From: Bidens hawaiensis
Lineage: Eukaryota; Streptophyta; Magnoliopsida; Asterales; Asteraceae
Length of the DNA: 64,000 nt
Reading direction: 5' to 3'
NCBI GenBank assembly: GCA_021521415.1
Contig: JAIQDT010000001.1
Location: 4,960,001 to 5,024,000 of the forward strand
Position 1 is the first letter of the stretch. Each line of letters starts with the position of its first letter. Position numbers and translations under genes: made by a program. Below, piece after piece: positions 56,577-64,000 of this stretch. The notes below the pieces were generated by a model. That model ran no database searches. It was given only the letters and a program-made list of their open reading frames with translations, and was not told where the DNA came from.

Positions 56577-57020
56577 CTTACAAAGTGGTTGTGCAAGATT
56601 GAAAATCGGTTTAAACATTGTGTTTAAGTTTTGGTGTTGTTCTTCGGATTTGTTAAAGTCTTGAAAGTTGTAAATCTGGATAAAAGGGTATTTGGATTTG
56701 GCTTCATAAAAAATGAAAGCTTGTACTTTTAGTGAATTCTAATCGATTCGAATTTCTAAAAATTCAATCGGATCGAATTTTGGAATTTTAATCCAGTCGA
56801 CTCCCCGTGAATTATAATCGAATAGAATTTATTTATAATCAAATCAAATTCAAAACTCTATTCGTTTTAATCATAACTCGATTCGATTCTTTCAAAACTC
56901 GATTATGTCCTTGATTCGTTTCATCTAAAACCTCGATTCAAGTAGTTTGAACTTTGTATTTTCATAATTTTCTAGCATTTTCAAGATTGTTTTGGTTCAA
57001 TCTTTTGATCAAACTAACAA
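56577..57020 (+). other. Leader-like stretch upstream of a plus-strand gag
   Basis: No gene. Repeated TCGATTCGAATTT-like words at 56735-56950. Confidence 0.4.
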
Positions 57021-57217
57021 GATGTCAAACGATCCTGAGATGTTGAAAAGCTGCTTGATGCTCTAAAATGAGGCTGAAACAACAACAAAACCTCCCATGC
57101 TTATGACATTTAAAAGTAACTTTGATGGTTTCAAATGGAGGTTTAAGAACTTCATAAGAATGACTGACTTTGCTTATCTTAAATCCATTGAACGTGGACC
57201 CCACAAGCGTATGGCTG
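57021..57217 (+). pseudogene. Copia gag N-terminal fragment (plus strand)
   Basis: MSNDPEMLKSCLML, a stop, then PPMLMTFKSNFDGFKWRFKN, FIRMTDFAYLKSIERGPHK. Same capsid N-terminal pattern as at 55368, in a different family. Cut off by the Copia LTR beginning near 57218. Confidence 0.7.
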
Positions 57218-57598
57218 AAATATTGGGTTTTAACAAGATTATCGAAGTCATATAAACTTATGTATATGAAACACACAGCGGATAATAAAGTTTTAAATCT
57301 TGTTAATTAGATTAATTAAAACCCATTTTATATATAAAACCCAAGCCCCATATCCATATACGAATTAACATGCTTACAAAAATAACCATAGGGTGTTTTC
57401 AAGATACTACCTTTCAACATGAAACTTGAAGAAGAGAATGATATTGAATGACTAGTCTTCAAAGGAGAAGATCCTCAAGCGTGTATACCCCAAGCCACCA
57501 ACAAAGCACCCTTGATTTGCTAGGATTTCACTTTGCAAAACAACTCTTTTGCTCTTTCTTCCTTAGCTGAAAAAATGGAGAGGAAGAGAGAGTTTACT

Positions 57599-57644
<46 letters not shown>

Positions 57645-58104
57645 ATTTGCAAGCAATGCACCACCACTTTTTTTTAGCCAATTATCTCTCATGTATGTTC
57701 TTGAAAGAGAAACATAATAAATAGATGAGAGAGAAAGATATTTCCCTCCCAAATATTCAAACCCTTTCATTTTATTCCTTATGTTATATTTGTTACATAT
57801 AATAAAATGTAACATAACATAATGTAAGTAACATGCATCATGTTATTTAACCAACTTAATAACATTATAAAATGCTCTCTCTCAAAATATAAATCATCCA
57901 TATAATTTATTTACTACACATGTGCAACTATTTAGAAACACATTTTCTAAATATCGTGTGTGATGATATTTATTTGTTAGATCATATCTTGAAATAAATA
58001 TCGTGGGTATTTGTCTAGCTTGTTATTGGGTATGACCCGACTTGGATCATAACGTACTAGCTACATCAACTATAATATGAGTCTTGGGCAGACCGATTCC
58101 GACA
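57218..58104 (-). repeat. Copia 3' LTR (about 887 bp)
   Basis: Minus strand TGTCGGAATCGGTCTGCCC at 58104, preceded by the polypurine tract CAAGTGGGAGAT. It includes a (CT)n tract (+ strand GA run 57602-57640). The 3' border near 57218 is inferred from the break in the adjacent gag and is approximate. Confidence 0.65.
57602..57640 (+). repeat. (GA)n microsatellite
   Basis: About 19 uninterrupted AG dinucleotides within the Copia LTR. It explains the repetitive ORFs on both strands here. Confidence 0.95.
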
Positions 58105-58868
58105 ATCTCCCACTTGTAGAAGATACATCAAAGATTGATGCAAATAGCAAATACCGCCTAACAACGCTTTACTACCCTAATATGTATGACGAAATGCCTT
58201 TTAATAACATCATCCACTTCAAGTCCCTCACTTGAAAATGATTTAGGTGAATCTATCATTTAACCTTTTGCCGCAGATGTTCAGAGACACATAGTGATAA
58301 TTCTTTATTGATTTAACTTAGCAGTACTTAGACATCTAACTCTCAACGAATAAGAGGGACAAATCCCCTTTTGACTACATACGTCTCTCACAATCACCTT
58401 GTACCACTTGAGCTTAGCCATATGCACTGTCATGTTTCAGAGCAGTGAAGAACGAAGTCAAACTATTTTGGTGAATATCAAGACCCAATATGTATCTCAG
58501 GTCAGAGGATACTATGATATTCGTTGTACTCAAATTTATTTATGACCACTAATCACAAGGATTCAATGCAATAATAGTTGAGGGCGGGTTAGTCCAATAC
58601 TTATATCCCGTAAATATCTATGAACCTTGGCAACAAACCCTTGCTCTATATTCATACCTTATGAATATCCACCAATCCAAGTTCATAATAGTCTTATATT
58701 CATATTTGTTCCCACAAATATGAGTGACTACAAACATTTAGAATAATTAACTTATTCACAGATTTAAACATGCTAAAATGGAACATAACTCAAAAGTCAT
58801 AATCATAAACCATAATCATCTGAATTAGTCAAAATACAATTTGTTCCAATATCCAAATACAAAATAGA
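58105..58868 (-). other. Polypurine tract (58105-58116) and 3' untranslated interior of the Copia element
   Basis: CAAGTGGGAGAT on the minus strand, then non-coding sequence back to the RNase H stop. No gene seen. Confidence 0.6.
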
Positions 58869-59190
58869 TCAAATCCAATCACTGGAATATCGAAGTCCCA
58901 AGGCACAAGTATGACCCTCATGCTTTGGCCTTTCAAGGAGCTTCGTGAGTGGATCCGCAACGTTTTGATCAATGTAAACTTTGCGAAGACATATCTTTCC
59001 GTTTTCAACTTCATCCCTTATGTAGTTGAATCTCCTCTCAACGTGCCCCGTCTTTTGATGTGCATGGGGTTCCTTGATTTGAGCAATTGCACCCTCGTTG
59101 TCACAAAGCTTCTCCTTATCCACGTAGCTTCTTGAGCTGCCGATGAGGCAATGGATTTACTTATCCACAACCTACCCCTAGGTCGGCAAT
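58869..59190 (-). pseudogene. Copia RNase H C-terminus
   Basis: Minus-strand reading SIASSAAQEATWI, then CDNEGAIAQIKEPHAHQKTG, HVERRFNYIRDEV and KVYIDQNVADPLTK. The DN.GAI...KEP..H...KH.ER...IR and NVADPLTK signatures are diagnostic of the end of Copia pol. The upstream part is lost where the Gypsy LTR at 59216 begins. Confidence 0.88.
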
Positions 59191-59215
59191 GTGCCTCGTC
59201 CTGAATGGTACGGAC

Positions 59216-61383
59216 TGTGTGACATTTGTCAACTTTTATTTGTATCCGTATTTGTATTTGTTAAACCGACCCGTTATGTCGTTCAATAAATTCGTTTTGT
59301 TGTTATCATTCAATGTTAAGTTCGACGATTTATAGTTATTACTCGTTCATTTCTACTCGTTTAATTTAATTAATGAATCCTCGAGCTATAAAAGTCTATC
59401 AAATAATCAAAGTCTAAACCTATCAAGTATAAAACGTAAGAAATCTAAGGATATTAAAAATATAACAAGTTTTAATCGATTTTGAATAATTACAAAGTTC
59501 AAAGTTCAAGGGCTTAATACGTAAATTATTTTAAATTAAAATAAAAAAAGTATAAAAACCAAAAAAACCCAGCCGCCCTTTCTCTCTCCCTTTCCCTATT
59601 TTCCGGCAGGCCAGGCCGGCGGCGACGACGTGTGTTTCCAGCGACCATAAAACACTTCAAAACGCCAATTTTAATCAACTTTTAATGATTTAAACCCGTT
59701 TCACCAGCATCTTAATGCTTAATCAAGACCTATTAAGTGTAATAACAACCCTAACGGCGGATTTCCAACCCAACCCGTCGGATATAATTAACAACTCAAT
59801 AACTCGAACTAATCATCCAACACATCAATTAGATCTATTAATAGCATCCTAACCTTCTTCTAAACGTGATATAAAAATAATTTTTACACAAACAAAGTCG
59901 TTAACACCTCTAAATTGTTCGTCCAAGTTATTCCGGCCAACTCATCGTTCTTTCACTTTCCGGAACCATCAAAGGTAATTAGTACATGGTTTTGATTCGT
60001 CTTAACCCAACAAACAAAACCCCTAACCTAAATCCATCAAACAAGGTCTGGATATGAACAATTGAACACCTAGGGTTTTATATGAAGAAGATGAAGTGGA
60101 ATTGTTGTTTATAATTATTACTTTCCATTTATAAACAATGTTAACTACTTGGTCCAGTGGTTGTGTATGTTAGATATGGCCATGGAGACCCGGGTTCGAA
60201 CTCGGGTCACTGCATTTATTTTATATATTTTTTAAACCATGTTTACTAACTTTAATAGATTATATATGTGTTTATAAATCAATATAAATTAGATAATATC
60301 ATTATTAAGTTAAATACAAATTATTTTAGATTGTTTTAACCAAAAACTAAACTTTACCAAACCCGAATCGTTCTTTAAAACTCGTAAAAATAAATATATA
60401 AATATGAATATATATACCTATATCATCGTCGTAAATTTTATAGATACTAAAAAGACAACAATTATACTAAAAGAAAGTACACCGGTAACGCTAGAATCCC
60501 GTAACATTATTATATACAAATTTAATATAAAACTCGTAAGTAATATAATAATATCAAGTAATAAAAAGCCGTTAACTTAAATATTAATACACTTAAAAAT
60601 GTGTAACTAAATACTTATAAATAACAATATACGAACCTTAAAACCAACCTTTTATTTCCATGGTTTAGTTAGTACTTATTGTGTTTATATTTTAACTGGC
60701 GAGATTCGATCGTTCGGTTTCATATAACATGCTTCCCATTTTCGTTTCCAAGTTGTCATTTCAATTTCAAAGGTGAGTTTCTCACACCCCTTTTTTACCC
60801 TTTTATTGTTTTACGGGTAGCATATGTATCCTACAAAAACCCAATTGTTTATGATATTGCTACAAACTACAATTCATACATGGACTTGTGTGCTTACTTG
60901 TTGTTTGCTCAATATTACTTGCTCATGGATTACTTCAATATAGTATGATCATACACCCCCCTTTGCACTCAAGACCTTGTTGTTATGATTGGAAAATGGC
61001 CTCATTAACCGAGTACATTGGTGCACAATCCCAATTGGAAAGGACCTTATATGCTTTCACGAGTTTCATGGATTTGTATGGTTTTTATGTATTATATAAA
61101 AATGTTTGAACTCACCAACTATTAAGTTATTTGGCATTATTTTATACATATGTTACAGGTACGCTTATTAGAGGATGAAACAAGCGAAGACACTAGACAT
61201 AGGATTATTAATAATAAAGTGTTTGACTTGTTTATTTCCTTGTATTTTTCTTATTTGCAAAAGTACTTGTTATTTGAATCATCAATGAATTAATGATATT
61301 ATTGTCACTTAATAGTGTCACATGTGTTTTGGGCAATCTGTACGTCACACCCGGGCGTATTCCTCTAAGGCCGGGGTGTTACA
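59216..61383 (+). repeat. 5' LTR of a plus-strand Tekay-like Gypsy element (about 2.2 kb)
   Basis: Starts TGTGACATTTGTC within Copia RNase H sequence and ends GCCGGGGTGTTACA, followed by a primer site. Related in plan to LTR A on the minus strand: tRNA-like module about 1.17 kb from the end, a GGTGAGTTTCTCACACCCC segment near 60770 and a terminal CACACCCGGGCG / GCCGGGGTG block. No conserved ORF. Confidence 0.8.
60143..60213 (+). other. tRNA-like module inside the plus-strand LTR
   Basis: A-box-like TTGGTCCAGTGG and B-box-like GGTTCGAACTC, with a six-pair T-arm (GACCCG with CGGGTC). No acceptor stem. Element-sense orientation, as in LTRs A-C. Confidence 0.7.
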
Positions 61384-61386
61384 GAT

Positions 61387-61398
61387 TGGTATCAAAGC
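61387..61398 (+). other. Primer-binding site
   Basis: TGGTATCAAAGC, the same variant as in elements B and C, three bases after the LTR. Confidence 0.9.
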
Positions 61399-62132
61399 CG
61401 TGACTATAAGATAGGACATTAGACGCAGTGTTCTAGTTAGTTATAATTTATTTGCTTAACTGTTTAGGTTGCATGATTAGAAAATTATGTGGGCCTTATG
61501 TGATTGTTCAAAGCACGTACTTATTACCAATATACTGATGATTCAATTACTTCAATTACAATGGCATACACAAGTCCAAGGCTTATGCCTAAAAGCAAAT
61601 ATTTTTTCAAACACTTTCAATAATCGATTTTTATTTTGGTGTTCCGATATTTCTTCTTCTTAAAGATGGTTCGTTATGGTGGATATGTAGTAACTGGAAG
61701 GGGGACGTGCTTGTTTTCCGAAACTCTTGACACTAAGGTTATTGAAACCTAAGGATAAGCAATGCGTATAAATCCCAATCAGACGCGGGACCCGGTTGCT
61801 TACCTGGAGAGTTAGGGAAGGGCATGAATCCTATTAGGCCAAATCATACCACTTTCAACGCCATATGAATCACAGCTTTAAGTTTTCACTGTGACCATGT
61901 TCTCTTTGTGAAAAGAATATAGTTGCACTCCTTTATGTTTTACAATGTGTTTTAAACTAGAATTCTGTAAGCATCCACCCAAGATTTATTACCATTGTTA
62001 TGATTTTTTTTAAATTTATGTATTTAAATATTTACTTATTTATTTATTCTTTAAATCAAACTTTAACAAGGAATTTCTTTTATACCACACCCTATTCCGA
62101 GTCTCACGAATTTCGTTACTACTGTTCGCAGA
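61399..62132 (+). other. Gypsy 5' leader
   Basis: Begins CGTGACTATAAGATAGG, similar to the leaders of elements B and C (GGCTATAAGATAGG). Non-coding. Confidence 0.7.
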
Positions 62133-63349
62133 ATGTCTATCCATTTCAACAAGCGCCGTTCTTCCAAAACCTCTAGCCGTAAGTTAACTGCTCCAATCAC
62201 CAAACAACTAGCCGCTGTCATTCCTGATATGATGACCCAAATTCACCAGAACCTTACTGCTAGTATCGCCTCTGCTTCAAGCGAGCATAAACCATCTCAC
62301 TATTCGTATAAGACTTTCACCAGCACCAAACCCCCGGAGTTTGATGGGACTGAAGGTGCCACTTCCCTACTTCAGTGATACGAACAATTGGAAAGCAAAT
62401 TCCTCCACATTGAGTGTCCCGATGATAAGCGAACCCGTTTTGATACAAGTGGCTTTGAAAAGGAGCACTTACCTGGTGGGTGAAGGAAAAGACAACCCGG
62501 GGTGCCGAAGCTGCCATGGCTATGCCATGGAACGAATTGAAAGAATTGATGACAAAGAAGTTCTGCCCTCCAAGTGAGCTTATGAACTTGGAAGCTGAGT
62601 TTTGGAACCTCAAACAAGGGAGTGGCAAGCACATAGCTTACACTACTTATTTCAATGAACTTAGTGTGCTGGTACCTCACTTGGTTACCCCAACTTCGCG
62701 TGCCATCGATAAGTACATTCGAGGACTACCGAGACAAATTCAAGATAGTGTTTTGAGTAGTGCTCCTAAAGAACTTGGCGACACGATTAACCTTGCTGCA
62801 ACCTTAACTGATAATCATGTTAAAGCTGGGACTTTGACATTAAATAAATCGAAGAAACCTGCTAATAAACACTCTACCGAGTCCAAATAATCGAAACCCG
62901 AGTCATCCAAGCCTGCTTTCTCCTCATACCACCATTGCAAGAAGCGTAAGAACTATGCGTTAACCTAACAAACCACACTTTAACCCCAACCCAACCTTGC
63001 ACCACCTTTTCTAAAGCCGTACAATGGACCCCATCCATTATGCAATGCCTGCCAACGTCACCATCCCGCCTTTTCCTTTTATCGTCAATGCACTCATTGC
63101 AACCGTTTTTGACACCTTAGTGCCACTTGCCGAGAAACCTCAGTTATTGCTCCTCCAAGATTGGTTCAACCAAACCCCCGTCCGGTGTCTTATGGCCAAC
63201 CTTTGAACCAAGTGCGAGCTTGCTATCATTGTGGTGATCCTAATCACTTTCGCAACGCATGTCCACGACCCACACATGTGAATGCACTTCAGCTTGCTCC
63301 AGGTCCGCTGTACCAGGTTCAGACGTATCAAACCCAGCAAGCTTATTAG
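62133..63349 (+). pseudogene. Gypsy gag
   Basis: Start ATG 62133 (MSIHFNKRRSSKTSS). Capsid core YKTFTSTKPPEFDGTEGATS, then LLQ and a TGA at 62376 where relatives have Trp. A frameshift near 62455 leads into MAMPWNELKELMTKKFCPPS, LMNLEAEFWNLKQGSGKH and RAIDKYIRGLPRQIQDSVL. A further stop at 62888 precedes a degraded proline-rich linker. The CCHC knuckle CYHCGDPNHFRNAC is near 63220. Homologous to gag C at 14929-16263 but clearly diverged; not functional. Confidence 0.9.
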
Positions 63350-63364
63350 CCACAGGTTCCACCA

Positions 63365-63982
63365 TTGTTGGCTAACCAAGCTCAAGTTCAACCGTATCCC
63401 GAAATTTTAGCTCCTGCACCACAAGTTGGTCAAGCCGTTCCAGCTGCTCAAGCTCCTCAAGACAATCGTGGGCGTGCTTTCATGATTAACGCCAATCAAG
63501 CTCAGCAAAGCGGCGATGTGGTGAACGGTAAGTTCCTCGTAAATGACCACTTTGCAACCATTTTATTTGATACCGGTGCCGATATGAGCTTTGTGTCTTT
63601 TGAATTTGAGCCTTTACTTGCTAAAACCAGATCTAAGCTAAAAAACTCGTATTCTATTGAGGTAGCTAATGGTAAATCTATATCAATTGACTCGGTTATT
63701 CGAAATTGCAAGTTGGATTTAAATGGCCACAAGTTCTCAATCGACCTCATTCCTATGAAATTGAAAAGTTTTGACAACATAGGAGGCATGAATTGGTTAT
63801 CTGTTCATCGTGCTGAAATTGTTTGCTTTGAGAAATTCATTCGTATTCCGCTTGCGTATGGTCAAATTCTTCGTGTCTCTGGTGAAAAGCCTTCTCCCTT
63901 GAGTCTAAATTTCATCACTTTTTTTCAAGCCCAAACGTATTTATGCAAGAAGTATGTAGCATTCGTGGCCCATGTTGTGTAA
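63365..63982 (+). pseudogene. Gypsy aspartic protease
   Basis: After a Gln/Pro-rich linker and RGRAFMINANQAQQ the frame has VVNGKFLVNDHFATILFDTG, then ADMSFVS (catalytic D-T-G), SIDSVIRNCKLDLNGHKFSI and GMNWLSVHRAEIVCF. These are the usual Gypsy protease landmarks. It ends in a stop at 63982 before any RT, whereas relatives read on into RT. The element continues past the window. Confidence 0.88.
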
Positions 63983-64000
63983 AAGAAGGAACGAAAAATT

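Noticed and set aside
57594..57815. Serine/leucine-repeat ORF
   Set aside because: It is the translation of a (GA)n run.

Overview
The window is plant nuclear DNA with no bacterial signals. It is rich in LTR retrotransposons with TGGTATCAGAGC-type primer sites, CACTA, hAT and MULE termini, a Helitron-type 3' hairpin and TTTAGGG-like repeats. Several families (Tekay-like Gypsy elements whose LTRs begin TGTCACACC when read on the + strand, Copia gag with a RLFSHEGFSEWKF-type segment, a long ORF beginning like LKFVDTHN) resemble sequences I remember as abundant in Asteraceae. That assignment is inference from memory, not a search. I see no intact host gene. Nearly everything is nested transposable elements, relics and duplications.

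Layout. 1-2851: degenerate minus-strand Copia. 2852-20455: an old duplicated unit with two copies. The left copy is split by a MULE-like element (4421-7929, itself holding telomere-like repeats and a LINE-like insert) and by a Helitron (8110-18341). The Helitron contains a minus-strand Gypsy array LTR-gag-LTR-gag-LTR (8891-17855) broken by a CACTA end. The right copy (18820-20190) keeps the empty Helitron site. 20456-22966: coding-like exon fragments, an AT-rich satellite and a CACTA end.

22998-43170: a block with a readable history. A Tekay-like Gypsy element inserted into an older LTR next to a Tat/Athila-like element. The whole block was then tandemly duplicated through a junction at 29513-29515, and the left copy later collapsed to a solo LTR. 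The right copy still carries gag, protease, RT, RNase H, integrase and a chromodomain-like tail (31404-36047) with about four inactivating lesions.

43171-50506: relics. These are a Copia LTR, degraded copies of the duplicated unit, an inverted duplication of a hAT transposase C-terminus, and LTR pieces. 50507-56576: a minus-strand Copia-type element with both LTRs, primer site and polypurine tract but no recognisable pol. It carries a long broken ORF with its own TATA box and a 5'UTR intron. 56577-59215: further Copia fragments. 59216-64000: the 5' part of a plus-strand Tekay-like element (LTR, primer site, gag, protease) running off the window.

The most informative signals are structural: target-site duplications, an empty-site comparison, a duplication junction, an intron-bearing ORF between Copia LTRs, tRNA-like modules inside Gypsy LTRs, and short-word arrays shared by unrelated elements. 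Start and end positions of LTRs and fragments were read by eye and may be off by a few bases, or by tens of bases where marked approximate.
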